This document shows, piece by piece, positions 17,881 to 26,463 of a DNA stretch of 64,000 bases. Position numbers and translations under genes: made by a program. The DNA comes from Arcobacteraceae bacterium. Lineage in GTDB: Bacteria > Campylobacterota > Campylobacteria > Campylobacterales > Arcobacteraceae. The DNA is taken from positions 124,001 through 188,000 of the forward strand of contig JAQUAG010000001.1 of assembly GCA_028687375.1 (NCBI GenBank), written 5' to 3'. Numbering within the stretch: position 1 is the stretch's first letter; each line of letters opens with the position of its first letter. The notes beneath the pieces were generated by a model. The model had not been told where the DNA came from. It saw only the letters and a list, made by a program, of their open reading frames with translations, and ran no database searches.

Positions 17881-17896
17881 TTCACGAATTAGTGAA
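17881..17896. promoter_or_regulatory. Candidate repressor operator
   Basis: TTCACGAATTAGTGAA, arms TTCAC/GTGAA around a 6-bp spacer, in the divergent promoter region between the CI-like repressor and the plus-strand gene at 17961. A second half-site-like GTTCAC lies near 17930. Position is what a CI-type repressor operator would need. Confidence 0.55.
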
Positions 17897-17960
17897 CTAA
17901 TTATATTTTGATTAACAATTATACTATTCGTTCACAAAAAAATAGTTGAAAGGATAAAAA

Positions 17961-18596
17961 ATGCAACTTGTTGAAATTTTAAGCCATAGCAATAAAATCA
18001 AAACTGTTGATGATTTGTTAAATCATTTTGATTTAGTTGTTGAACTTGCAAGAGATGATATTTACAAAATTGCTAAATCAAAACGACTTTTATTTGGTGA
18101 TTTTGATTTTGCATACGCTGATGCAGTTGAAATGCTAAAAAGTCAGCTTCAAAAATCCCACCTAAAAGGAGTTAGTAGATTTTTACAGTGTGAAAATATA
18201 GCTAATGCCGTGAGTTGGCTAATAGAGAGACTACTTAACAATATGAGAAACATAACCACCAATCAAAAGTATAAACTCTACTGTGCCCCTAGCTTTGGAC
18301 AACTTCATGAAAATATCAAATCAAATGATGAACTTGAAGCGGTGCTTGAGCTTATGGAACTTGAAAAATTTGATAGAGATACCATAAAAAAAGGACTTCA
18401 AACAATTTGGAAAAACTCAATGCTTGAGGAAGATTTGGACTATCTTGATATGGAATATCTTTGTAAAAAGTTTGGATTTGAAGTATCACAGATTGTGGGA
18501 ACTGAAGCAATTAATTTGCAAAAGTATAAAAAAGAACAAACTCAAAGTGGACAAGTTCAACTAATGATGGTATTTGATGATGAATATGCCAGTTGA
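17961..18596 (+). CDS. Hypothetical protein, first gene of element replication unit
   Basis: 211 residues, acidic and helical, no membrane segment. GAAAGG lies about 8 nt before the ATG. It is the first gene after the operator region and is followed by the replisome-organiser-like gene, so it is probably an early replication or control gene. No family recognised. Confidence 0.65.
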   Translation: MQLVEILSHSNKIKTVDDLLNHFDLVVELARDDIYKIAKSKRLLFGDFDFAYADAVEMLKSQLQKSHLKGVSRFLQCENIANAVSWLIERLLNNMRNITTNQKYKLYCAPSFGQLHENIKSNDELEAVLELMELEKFDRDTIKKGLQTIWKNSMLEEDLDYLDMEYLCKKFGFEVSQIVGTEAINLQKYKKEQTQSGQVQLMMVFDDEYAS

Positions 18597-18723
18597 TTTT
18601 AAAGGCTTAAAAAGAGGGCTTGAGGCGTCGCCAAACATTCTCAAGCCAAGCTATCCAGAGTGGATAAGTTTGAATTATACACAAATTTATCTTTTTTCAA
18701 ATGAGGTGATGTATGAGCGATAA
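18577..18723 (+). CDS. Possible small overlapping ORF (48 residues)
   Basis: Fills the space between two element genes: it starts inside the 3' end of the 211-residue gene (ATGATG near 18577, or ATG at 18586) and ends inside the first codons of the replisome-organiser gene. The translation includes NILKPSYPEWISLNY. Overlap at both ends is typical of translational coupling, but the ribosome site is weak. Confidence 0.4.
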   Translation: MMNMPVDFKGLKRGLEASPNILKPSYPEWISLNYTQIYLFSNEVMYER

Positions 18724-19696
18724 TAAACATTACTACTATATCAAATTAAAAGCTGATTATTTTGATAGTGATGAAATGATTGTTCTTGAAAGTATGCCAG
18801 ATGGGTATAAATACTCAAATATTTTGCTCAAATTTATCCTACGAAGTATCAAAAATGATGGGAAGTTAATGTTCAATAAAACAATCCCTTTTAACTCAAA
18901 TATGCTAGCTAATGTAACAAGGCATAGTGTAGGGGATATTGAAAAAGCAGTAGATATATTTCAAAAATTAAATCTAATCGAAATACTACAAAATGGTGCA
19001 ATTTACATCAATGATATTCAAAACTATATTGGAAAATCTTCAACGGAAGCTGATAGAAAAAGAGCCTATAGACTAAGAATTAATGAAGATAAAAAACTCT
19101 TGGGACAAATGTCCGAAGAATGTCCAGACAAAAATCCACCAGAGCTAGAGCTAGAAATAAAGCTAGAGAAAGAAAAAGAGCTAAAGCTAAAAGCTACAGA
19201 GCAAAATGATATGAAAAGCTTTTTGAGCTTTAAAAGTTTTTGTGTTGAAAAATATAAAGGGCAGGTGCTTACAAATTGTTGTCCAACACTACTTGTAGGG
19301 AATGAGCTGAGAATTAATGATAATGGCTATCTTGAAAGTTATTACAATGGAAATAAAATAGATATCAATCCAAATAGAGCAAAAGAATTGTGGAAAATTT
19401 TATATGAGAACCAAGATGTGATAGGTGTAGTAAAAAACGATTATATTGAAAAGTATGTAGGTAGATATATAAAAATTGAAATTCAAAGCAAAATGACAAA
19501 TAAGCTTGAGACATTTTATTATGAAATTATCGGCTATAACATAGAAGATGAACTATATCGCTTGATTTTAAAAGATGTGCAAACATCTACAAAAGCAAAT
19601 GCAAATAAGCTTTATACACTAGAACAAATGGCAAAGCTTCCATTTGTAGATGTAAAGGAAGTAGAAAATGAAATTTATAAATCAGATAATCGTTAA
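18713..19696 (+). CDS. Phage replisome organiser-like replication protein
   Basis: 327 residues. The first 120 residues (YYYIKLKADYFDSDEMIVL, LLKFILRSIKNDGKL, NLIEILQNGAIYINDIQNYI, ADRKRAYRLR) match the N-terminal domain of phage replisome organisers, a winged-helix that binds the origin. A Glu/Lys/Leu-rich linker (residues 138-165) leads to a C-terminal part I cannot assign. AGGTGATGT precedes the ATG. It argues for a phage-like, self-replicating integrative element. Confidence 0.75.
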   Translation: MSDNKHYYYIKLKADYFDSDEMIVLESMPDGYKYSNILLKFILRSIKNDGKLMFNKTIPFNSNMLANVTRHSVGDIEKAVDIFQKLNLIEILQNGAIYINDIQNYIGKSSTEADRKRAYRLRINEDKKLLGQMSEECPDKNPPELELEIKLEKEKELKLKATEQNDMKSFLSFKSFCVEKYKGQVLTNCCPTLLVGNELRINDNGYLESYYNGNKIDINPNRAKELWKILYENQDVIGVVKNDYIEKYVGRYIKIEIQSKMTNKLETFYYEIIGYNIEDELYRLILKDVQTSTKANANKLYTLEQMAKLPFVDVKEVENEIYKSDNR

Positions 19697-19701
19697 AAAT
19701 A

Positions 19702-19716
19702 AAAAATATGAATGTA
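19702..19716. promoter_or_regulatory. Copy of operator half-site upstream of excisionase-like gene
   Basis: AAAAATATGAATGTA, identical over 15 bp to the right arm of the palindrome at 16883-16922. It lies about 20 bp before the excisionase-like start codon, in the gap after the replication gene. This links control of that gene to the small-regulator region 2.8 kb away. Confidence 0.65.
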
Positions 19717-19734
19717 TTGTAATAGGAGGAAAAA

Positions 19735-20079
19735 ATGTTTGAATCACTTGAAAATGTTTTAATGCAAATTATGCAGTCGTTGCATCGTCAAGAGCAAATG
19801 ATGCAGCTTGTAATTACACACTTTAAAAATAAAAATGATGTTGCAAAATTTCTTGGTGTGTCGGTTGGTACAATTAACAACTACATCAAAGATGGAAGAT
19901 TTGAGCTTGGTAAACACTATTTTATCAATGAAAAAAACAATATAGAGTTTATCCCATCTGGAATAGTGGACTTCAAAGATAAATCAACAAAACAAAATAG
20001 AGTTGTAGAGGTTAAAACTCCAGAAAGACACTTACATCCTACTGCTAGAAAGTTTTTAGGAGGACAAAAAGTTGGCTAA
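19735..20079 (+). CDS. Excisionase-like / HTH protein preceding integrase
   Basis: 114 residues with a strong ribosome site (AGGAGG). An N-terminal helix rich in Met and Gln (residues 1-30) precedes a helix-turn-helix (NDVAKFLGVSVGTINNYIKD) and a wing-like part. It overlaps the integrase gene by 8 nt, the usual arrangement for a recombination directionality factor that sets the direction of integrase. Carries a regulatory half-site upstream. Role by context. Confidence 0.65.
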   Translation: MFESLENVLMQIMQSLHRQEQMMQLVITHFKNKNDVAKFLGVSVGTINNYIKDGRFELGKHYFINEKNNIEFIPSGIVDFKDKSTKQNRVVEVKTPERHLHPTARKFLGGQKVG

Positions 20080-21229
20080 AAATATCAGATTTATCTATAC
20101 AGATATTAAATTTACCATAAAAGAGAGATACAATAAATGGTGGCTTGATTTTTATTTGCCAGATGGGAAAAGGATTAGAAGATCTACTGAACTATCTTCA
20201 AATCAGCAAAATTTGACAATCATAAAACGACAAATCATTCCTGATATTATCATTGGACTTGGAAAAGAGCCAGTAGAAGAGATTCAAGAGTCAAAAGAGT
20301 GGATACTTGATGATTTTGCAGATGAGTATTTTGAACTTCATAGAACTCAAATAAGAGAGCACACAAACGAAAAGAACAAACAGCACTATAAAAATCATGT
20401 GTCGCCATATTTTGGAAAAAGATTGATTTCAAGTTTGACTCCTATAGAGCTTGAGAAATGGCAAAATAGGTTGCTTTTAAAGTATAGGCATTTAACAGTA
20501 CAAAAATATCGTTCAGTCTTATATTCAATACTTCAAAAAGCTTATAACAACGATATTATTTTAAAAAATCCACTTGAAAAGGTCAATGCTCCTAAAATGC
20601 AGATTAACAATCAGCAAAAAGAGGTATTGCCTTTTACTCACAAAGAGTTAGCCTTGATACTTGAAAATAGTTCAGGATATATAAAAAACTTTATTAGCTT
20701 TATGGCTGCAACTGGTATGCGACCAGGGGAGATTGTCGCTTTAAAATGGAGTGATGTAGATTTTGAAAGAAAAATGATCTCTATTGAGAGAACAAGAGTA
20801 CGAAGTAAAAAGGGTGAAAAACCAAAAGATGGACTTACTAAAACGATGTCATCAAATCGAAAAATAGATTTGTTGCCAATCGCAGAACAAGCACTGCTTG
20901 AGCAAATGAAACTTACAGTTGATGCAACATATATTTTTTTAAATCAATCAAATGAACCCTTCTATGGTCATGACATTATAGGAAAAAGATTTAGGGAGAT
21001 TATAAAACAAAGCGGTGTGAAAGAGAGACCATTGTATAATTTAAGACATACTTTTGCTTCACAGATGATAAGCCGAGGGGCAGATATTGTTTGGGTGTCT
21101 AATATGCTTGGACATAAAAATGTTTCAATTACCCTCTCAACATATACAAAATTTATCAAAGAAGATGATGAAGTAAGAATAAGAAATATTGAAAAAATGG
21201 GCACGATTATGGGCACTTTCTCTGAGTGA
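20072..21229 (+). CDS. int: Tyrosine recombinase integrase of the mobile element
   Basis: 385 residues. An N-terminal arm-binding domain (residues 1-65), a SAM-like core-binding domain (about 85-175) and a catalytic domain with Arg in TGMRPGEI, the box LYNLRHTFAS (Tyr in place of the usual first His), His in LGHKNVSIT and the nucleophile Tyr in STYTKF. It overlaps the excisionase-like gene and ends exactly at the 5' edge of the chromosomal ybgC gene, with no intervening space. That position marks the right attachment junction of the element. Confidence 0.93.
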   Translation: MAKNIRFIYTDIKFTIKERYNKWWLDFYLPDGKRIRRSTELSSNQQNLTIIKRQIIPDIIIGLGKEPVEEIQESKEWILDDFADEYFELHRTQIREHTNEKNKQHYKNHVSPYFGKRLISSLTPIELEKWQNRLLLKYRHLTVQKYRSVLYSILQKAYNNDIILKNPLEKVNAPKMQINNQQKEVLPFTHKELALILENSSGYIKNFISFMAATGMRPGEIVALKWSDVDFERKMISIERTRVRSKKGEKPKDGLTKTMSSNRKIDLLPIAEQALLEQMKLTVDATYIFLNQSNEPFYGHDIIGKRFREIIKQSGVKERPLYNLRHTFASQMISRGADIVWVSNMLGHKNVSITLSTYTKFIKEDDEVRIRNIEKMGTIMGTFSE

Positions 21230-21237
21230 GAAGTGCT

Positions 21238-21259
21238 AAAGCCCTAAAAATAGGGGTTT
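21238..21259. repeat. Small hairpin at element-chromosome junction
   Basis: AAAGCCCTA, AAAA, then TAGGGGTTT: CCCTA pairs with TAGGG and AAA with TTT around one mismatch. It sits between the integrase stop codon and the likely ybgC start, and its GGGG probably doubles as the ybgC ribosome site. It could be part of the attachment core or a weak terminator. Confidence 0.4.
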
Positions 21260-21264
21260 GTAAG

Positions 21265-21627
21265 GTGCAGATACGAGTTTATTACGAAGATACAGATTGT
21301 GGTGGAATAGTTTATCACAGTAATTATCTGAACTTTTGTGAGAGAGCGAGAAGTGAATTATTTTTTCAAAAAGGTTTAAGCCCACATGATAAAAATAATT
21401 TTTTTGTTGTAAAACATATGGAGTGTGATTTTATAGCTTCTGCAAAATTTGGAGATATATTAACTATAAATACACAAATACTTGAGATAAAAAAAGCTTC
21501 ATTAAAAATCGAACAACTTATTACAAGAAAAGAAGAAAATATATTTAAAACTATTGTTACTTTGGTATTTTTAAAAGATGGGAAACCATCACGGATTCCA
21601 GAGGAAAAACTAGCTATTTTTAGCTAA
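21265..21627 (+). CDS. ybgC: YbgC/4-hydroxybenzoyl-CoA-type thioesterase
   Basis: 120 residues from a GTG start at 21265; the hot-dog thioesterase motif IRVYYEDTDCGGIVYHSNYL begins at residue 3, so little or nothing is missing at the N-terminus. GGGG lies 8 nt upstream. A longer frame from 21226 would overlap the integrase stop and add residues unlike the family. Family role: hydrolysis of short-chain or lipid acyl-CoA thioesters, in many bacteria linked to Tol-Pal. The mobile element ends immediately upstream, so the original promoter and start may have been replaced. Confidence 0.88.
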   Translation: MQIRVYYEDTDCGGIVYHSNYLNFCERARSELFFQKGLSPHDKNNFFVVKHMECDFIASAKFGDILTINTQILEIKKASLKIEQLITRKEENIFKTIVTLVFLKDGKPSRIPEEKLAIFS

Positions 21628-21643
21628 TTTCCTCTTTAGAATA

Positions 21644-23266
21644 TTAAGAATTTTTTGAATTTAATCCAGCTTCTACAAATGATAGAATGATTGGATTTGG
21701 TGTTTGTAGACTACTTTTAAATTCAGGGTGGAATTGGACACCAACAAACCATTTATGTGCTGGTATTTCAACAACCTCAATAAGTCCATTTGATTCACCA
21801 GTTACTATCATCCCTGCTTTTTCTAACATCTCTTTATATGCAGGATTTGCTTCATATCTGTGTCTATGTCTTTCACTGCTAATCCCAGCACCATAAGCTT
21901 TTTCTAAAATAGATCCAGCTTTCGCTTCAAATGGATATCCTCCAAGTCTCATAGTTCCACCCATTGGTGAAGTGTGAGTTCTTATTTGGTTATTTCCATT
22001 TGTATCTAAAAATTGCTCTATTAGATAAATAGCTGGTTCAGTTGTATCTTTATCAAACTCAACACTATTTGCTTCTTTTATCCCTACAACATTTCTAAGA
22101 TATTCTAAAATAGAAAGTTGCATCCCAAGACAAATCCCAAGATATGGAATATTGTTTTCTCTTGCAAATTTAATAGCTTCTATTTTTCCTTCAACACCTC
22201 TATGTCCAAATCCACCAGCAACTAAAACACAATCGCTATCTGCAATTATATCTTTCGCACCTTTTTCTTCTATTTTTTCACTATCACACCAATTGATATT
22301 AATTTTACTATTTAAATGTGCTCCACAATGGATAAGTGCCTCTTGAAGTGATTTATATGCTTCTTTAAGTTCAAGATATTTTCCAACGAAAGCGATATTT
22401 ACCTCATCTTTTGGATGAACGATATGTTTTACAAGGTTATCCCATTTATCCATATCTGGTTTCATTTTTTCCATCTCAAAATGTTTTGCAATTGGCTCCA
22501 TAATTCCTTCTTTTAAGAAATTCATAGGAACAGCATAGATACTAGCAGCATCACCAGCTTCGATAACACAATCCTCTTCAACATCACAACTATATGCTAA
22601 TTTTCTTTTCAAATCAGCTGGAAGTTTTTTCTCAGTTCTACAAACCAGCATATGAGGCATAATTCCAATTCTTCTAAGCTCTTGAACGCTGTGTTGTGTT
22701 GGTTTTGTTTTCAGTTCACCAGCGGCTGCGATATATGGTACAAGTGTTACATGGATATTCATAGTTGTTGTTTTTGGATTTTCGTGTCTTACTTCTCTTA
22801 CAGCTTCCATAAATGGTAACCCTTCGATATCCCCAACAGTTCCACCAAGTTCAACTATCAAAAATTCATGCCCTTTTCCAGCTGCATAAATACGACTTTT
22901 TATCTCATCAACGATATGAGGGATAACTTGAATTGTTTTCCCTAAATATCCCCCTTCTCTCTCTCTTTTTATAACAGCACTATACACTTGACCTGTTGTA
23001 AAATTATTCATTTTTCCAAGAGTTCTATCTAAAAATCTCTCATAATGCCCAAGGTCAAGATCGGTTTCTCCACCATCTTCAGTTACATAAACCTCTCCAT
23101 GCTCCAATGGACTCATAGTTCCAGGATCTACATTGAGATATGGGTCAATTTTTAACATACTTACATCATAGCCACTTTGTTTCAATAAAGCTGCAATACT
23201 AGCACTTGTAATACCTTTTCCTAAACTACTTAAAACTCCACCTGTTACAAATATATATTTTGTCAT
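21644..23266 (-). CDS. pyrG: CTP synthase
   Basis: 540 residues, full length. The N-terminal synthetase domain begins YIFVTGGVLSSLGKGI; the C-terminal class I glutamine amidotransferase domain carries GICLGMQ with the catalytic Cys near residue 378 and a C-terminal VQFHPEF motif with His and Glu. It converts UTP and glutamine to CTP, the last pyrimidine step. It runs towards ybgC, with the stop codons 17 nt apart. Confidence 0.98.
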   Translation of the reverse strand: MTKYIFVTGGVLSSLGKGITSASIAALLKQSGYDVSMLKIDPYLNVDPGTMSPLEHGEVYVTEDGGETDLDLGHYERFLDRTLGKMNNFTTGQVYSAVIKREREGGYLGKTIQVIPHIVDEIKSRIYAAGKGHEFLIVELGGTVGDIEGLPFMEAVREVRHENPKTTTMNIHVTLVPYIAAAGELKTKPTQHSVQELRRIGIMPHMLVCRTEKKLPADLKRKLAYSCDVEEDCVIEAGDAASIYAVPMNFLKEGIMEPIAKHFEMEKMKPDMDKWDNLVKHIVHPKDEVNIAFVGKYLELKEAYKSLQEALIHCGAHLNSKININWCDSEKIEEKGAKDIIADSDCVLVAGGFGHRGVEGKIEAIKFARENNIPYLGICLGMQLSILEYLRNVVGIKEANSVEFDKDTTEPAIYLIEQFLDTNGNNQIRTHTSPMGGTMRLGGYPFEAKAGSILEKAYGAGISSERHRHRYEANPAYKEMLEKAGMIVTGESNGLIEVVEIPAHKWFVGVQFHPEFKSSLQTPNPIILSFVEAGLNSKNS

Positions 23267-23288
23267 TTTTACTCTCTCTATTTTCTTT

Positions 23289-23909
23289 TTATTTTTTTAC
23301 TGGATTTACAAGTACATTAATACTTTCTAAATATTTTATTACATCTTTTTTATCACTTGAAATAAGTGAATATGGACTCATTAAAATTCCAGCTCCCTTA
23401 TCTCTATCATGCATACCATATGCTCTCATAATGTCTGAAAAATCTTCACTACTCATCCCAATTAGCTTATCTGAAGTATGTGGTTTTAATTCACCATTTA
23501 GTCCATGACATCTAGCACATTGTTTCTCATAAATTTTCTTCCCACTTGCTAAAGCTTCATTTTCTTTCTCATCTTTTGCTTTTTGGGTTTTTTGATTATC
23601 TAAAATTGTTAATTGTTCTTTGAGTGCTTCTGAAGAAATAGGTGCAATAGGAATACCTGCAACATCTGAACTTTTAGAGAAAATATATGTGTAGTTCATA
23701 CCATTTTCCCCTTTTGAAGTTGAAATGTCTTTTATACTCCAACCACTCTTTTTCATATCATTTACAGAATATTTACCATTACAATCTCCACCATCAAGAG
23801 TGACAGTTTCTATTTTTGAAGGTGTTGTGAAGTTTTCTTTATAGCACATAGTAACATCAGCAAAAAGTGATGTGGTTAAAACTAGAGCAAGTAGAGGATT
23901 TTTATACAT
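23289..23909 (-). CDS. Periplasmic c-type cytochrome
   Basis: 206 residues with an N-terminal signal peptide (residues 1-17, NPLLALVLTTSLFA). A single haem c site CARCH near residue 131 is followed by a plausible distal Met in AGILMSPYS. The first 120 residues form an unassigned domain. It would carry electrons in the periplasm; partner unknown. Upstream of pyrG but probably separately expressed. Confidence 0.85.
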   Translation of the reverse strand: MYKNPLLALVLTTSLFADVTMCYKENFTTPSKIETVTLDGGDCNGKYSVNDMKKSGWSIKDISTSKGENGMNYTYIFSKSSDVAGIPIAPISSEALKEQLTILDNQKTQKAKDEKENEALASGKKIYEKQCARCHGLNGELKPHTSDKLIGMSSEDFSDIMRAYGMHDRDKGAGILMSPYSLISSDKKDVIKYLESINVLVNPVKK

Positions 23910-23944
23910 GGTATGCCTTTTGGTTTTTTATAAAACAATCGGCA

Positions 23945-24340
23945 TTATATCTTTAATAAGGTTATACTTTTCTCAATATCATAGAGTTCATAACGAATAT
24001 ATTTAAAATTTTCACTATCTTTTAAAGATAACAATTTTCCAAATTCTTCTAATACCCTTGCACTCTCTTGAGCTCTTTTAAAATTAGCGATAAGAATAGA
24101 AGTAAGATTTTCTCTTGTTTGCTCACTTGAAGTAGATGATTTTAAAACATCATTTTTAATATCTCTTGATTCTAAAAGTTCTTGGTAGTTTTCTATTCGA
24201 GCAAGATGTCGAATAGTTTTTAATCTTGAAGCGGTTGTTTTGTCGTTGAAGATATATCGAAATATATCCTCAACAACTCGAATACCTTCCCTAAGACGGT
24301 TTAGATTTGCATCTATAAGTCTTAGATTTTCTTTAGTCAT
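23945..24340 (-). CDS. ThiD2-domain protein (stand-alone)
   Basis: About 131 residues from ATG at 24340; a TTG 18 nt earlier is also open. The sequence LRLIDANLNRLREGIRVVED is the signature of the ThiD2 domain, known as an HMP-phosphate kinase domain usually fused to ThiE in thiamine synthesis. Here it stands alone, with no ThiE beside it. It overlaps the end of the BI-1 gene by 8 nt, so the two are coupled. Stand-alone ThiD2 may supply HMP-PP for thiamine; activity is inferred. Confidence 0.8.
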   Translation of the reverse strand: MTKENLRLIDANLNRLREGIRVVEDIFRYIFNDKTTASRLKTIRHLARIENYQELLESRDIKNDVLKSSTSSEQTRENLTSILIANFKRAQESARVLEEFGKLLSLKDSENFKYIRYELYDIEKSITLLKI

Positions 24341-25055
24341 CCGATTTATTACCAGCAAATGAAGCTAGTATTTGAAGAAGTGAGATAAAAAGATTTAAGA
24401 AATCCAAGTAAAGTGCAATTGCAGCTTCGATTGGAGTTGAAAATCCACCTTTTATAATTTGTTGTGTATCGTATAAAATAAATGCACTAAATACTAAAGC
24501 ACCTATCATAGCAATCCCTAATTGAAGGATTGGAGAACCAATAAAGATATTACTGATTGATCCAACAATTAAGATAATCACAGCAATAAATAACATTTTT
24601 CCCATACTACTAAAATCTTTTTTAGTTGTCATAGCAAACATAGAAATTCCACCAAAAGCAACTGAAGTCATTAAAAATGCTTGAGCAACAATTGAAGCAC
24701 CACCTGGCATATTAAACACTGAACTAAGAAGCGGAGTTAATGTAAGTCCACTTACAAAAGTAAATCCAAAAAGCACAGCCAAATTAATACCTGGTTTATC
24801 TTTAACTGCATATAGTCCAAAGAGCATAGCAAACTCTAAAATAACAAGTCCCCAATACCAACTAGAGATAACAGAAGCCATCCCAAGTCCTATATATGCT
24901 CCAACAGTAGCTGCAAGTAAACTACTTGCAAATAATTGATACGTAGCTCTTAAAAACCCTACTAAGTTTTCAGGTCTCGAACTAGCTTGCGATTCATAAC
25001 TTGAATAAGTTTCACTATTCGATTTTCCATCAGATAGATATTCTCTATTGTACAT
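24333..25055 (-). CDS. Bax inhibitor-1/YccA family membrane protein
   Basis: 240 residues with a polar N-terminus (1-35) and seven hydrophobic segments, including AMLFGLYAVKDKPGINLAVL and the C-terminal YLDFLNLFISLLQILASF ending typical of BI-1 proteins, which act as membrane quality-control or calcium-leak proteins. Overlaps the ThiD2 gene by 8 nt. GGAAAG lies just upstream of the ATG. Confidence 0.9.
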   Translation of the reverse strand: MYNREYLSDGKSNSETYSSYESQASSRPENLVGFLRATYQLFASSLLAATVGAYIGLGMASVISSWYWGLVILEFAMLFGLYAVKDKPGINLAVLFGFTFVSGLTLTPLLSSVFNMPGGASIVAQAFLMTSVAFGGISMFAMTTKKDFSSMGKMLFIAVIILIVGSISNIFIGSPILQLGIAMIGALVFSAFILYDTQQIIKGGFSTPIEAAIALYLDFLNLFISLLQILASFAGNKSDD

Positions 25056-25184
25056 CTTTCTTTCCTTTTAAATTGAAATTTTGGAAATCTTACCAGAAAC
25101 TCTTAAACTTTTCTTTAAGAGCTTAAATTAAATTTTTAATACAATAATCCCTGACAATAGGTAATTTCCTAAAAAACTTTTTGC

Positions 25185-25190
25185 TATAAT
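25185..25190 (+). promoter_or_regulatory. -10 box of pyrB promoter
   Basis: TATAAT preceded by TTTTTGC, 26 bp before the pyrB ATG, with a T-rich upstream region as usual in Campylobacterota vegetative promoters. AAAAGG serves as ribosome site. Confidence 0.6.
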
Positions 25191-25216
25191 CGAAAAAAAA
25201 TTTAAAAGGTCAAAAG

Positions 25217-26116
25217 ATGAAACACCTAATAACACCAAACGATTTGACAAACGAAGAGATAGAAGAGCTATTTGAAGATGCAAAATTATTTAAAGACTTA
25301 AAATCAAACAATCTCCTTGATGGAAAAATTGTGGTTACTCTTTTCTTTGAAAGCTCTACAAGAACAAGAAGTAGCTTTGAAATAGCTGCTAAAAGACTAG
25401 GTGCTGATGTAGTAAATCTTGAAGTTAATACAAGTTCTACAAATAAAGGGGAAACAGTAGAAGATACTGTAGCAAACCTAAATGCTATGAAACCCGATGC
25501 TATCATCATAAGACATAAAGATTGTGGATTACCAGAGAGTTTAAAAAGTTATGTAGATTGCCCTATTATAAATGCTGGTGATGGTAAAAATGCCCATCCA
25601 ACGCAAGCTTTACTTGATCTTTTTACTATTGATGAACATTATAATGGTGATATTGAAGGGAAGAATATAGCTATCGTTGGTGATATTGCAAACTCAAGAG
25701 TGGCCACTTCAAACTTAGAATTATTACCACGATTTGGGCTCAATCCTATTTTAGTAGCACCAAAAAGATTTAAAGTAACTTCATCTTTTAAAACTGTTTC
25801 AAATATCAAAGATGTAATCGATGATCTTGATATTATTATGAGTTTACGAGTGCAACATGAAAGACATGAAATAACTGCAAGTCCAGAAAAACAAGCAAAA
25901 CAAAAAGAAAAATATATAAAAAAATATTGCATTACAAAAAAACTAATGGGAAATAGAGATATTTTATTGCTTCATCCAGGTCCTGTAAATAGAAATATCG
26001 ATATTAGCGATGAGATGTTACTAGATCCTAGAAGTAAAGTTCTTAAACAAGTTGAAAATGGTGTTGCAATACGAATGGCTGTATTAAAAAAATTTATTTT
26101 ACAAAAAAGTGAATGA
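25217..26116 (+). CDS. pyrB: Aspartate carbamoyltransferase catalytic subunit
   Basis: 299 residues. The carbamoyl-phosphate motif FESSTRTRSSFE (near residues 47-58) and the later HPTQALLDLFTI, together with LRVQHERH and HPGPVNR, identify the ATCase catalytic chain. It makes N-carbamoyl-aspartate, the first committed step of pyrimidine synthesis. No pyrI regulatory chain is next to it. It overlaps the next small gene by 4 nt (ATGA). Confidence 0.97.
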   Translation: MKHLITPNDLTNEEIEELFEDAKLFKDLKSNNLLDGKIVVTLFFESSTRTRSSFEIAAKRLGADVVNLEVNTSSTNKGETVEDTVANLNAMKPDAIIIRHKDCGLPESLKSYVDCPIINAGDGKNAHPTQALLDLFTIDEHYNGDIEGKNIAIVGDIANSRVATSNLELLPRFGLNPILVAPKRFKVTSSFKTVSNIKDVIDDLDIIMSLRVQHERHEITASPEKQAKQKEKYIKKYCITKKLMGNRDILLLHPGPVNRNIDISDEMLLDPRSKVLKQVENGVAIRMAVLKKFILQKSE

Positions 26117-26415
26117 TAATGTTTGAGAATGATAATGAAATTTTAAGTTTTAGAAAAACTCTTAAACAAGTTGTAAAAGATTTAGAAACTATTCATAATT
26201 GCCAAATCAAAGAATTTCAAGAGATAATAATTGAAAAGTTTGATAGATACTCTTATGAAGGAGAGGATGAAGTTGTTGGGTTCGATAAGTGGGAAGATAT
26301 TAGTAATGATGGGAAATATGAACTGCAAGTTGGTATAAATCATGAGCATGCTTATGTTTTCACAATTTTTGTAACTGTTCACAATAGTAGTGTTACTGTT
26401 ACAAATGTGCTTTAA
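26113..26415 (+). CDS. Hypothetical protein coupled to pyrB
   Basis: 100 residues, acidic and soluble. Start ATG overlaps the pyrB stop; a second ATG is 6 nt later. The C-terminal half (GKYELQVGINHEHAYVFTIF) looks like beta strands. A strong terminator follows, so the transcript is pyrB plus this gene. No family recognised. Confidence 0.75.
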   Translation: MIMFENDNEILSFRKTLKQVVKDLETIHNCQIKEFQEIIIEKFDRYSYEGEDEVVGFDKWEDISNDGKYELQVGINHEHAYVFTIFVTVHNSSVTVTNVL

Positions 26416-26426
26416 CTTCAATTTTT

Positions 26427-26455
26427 AGAGTCATTTAGACTCTTTTTCTTTTTTT
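26427..26455 (+). terminator. Rho-independent terminator of pyrB unit
   Basis: AGAGTC, ATTTA loop, GACTCT, followed by TTTTCTTTTTTT. A clear stem with a T-run after the small gene at 26415. Confidence 0.8.
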
Positions 26456-26463
26456 GGTTACAA

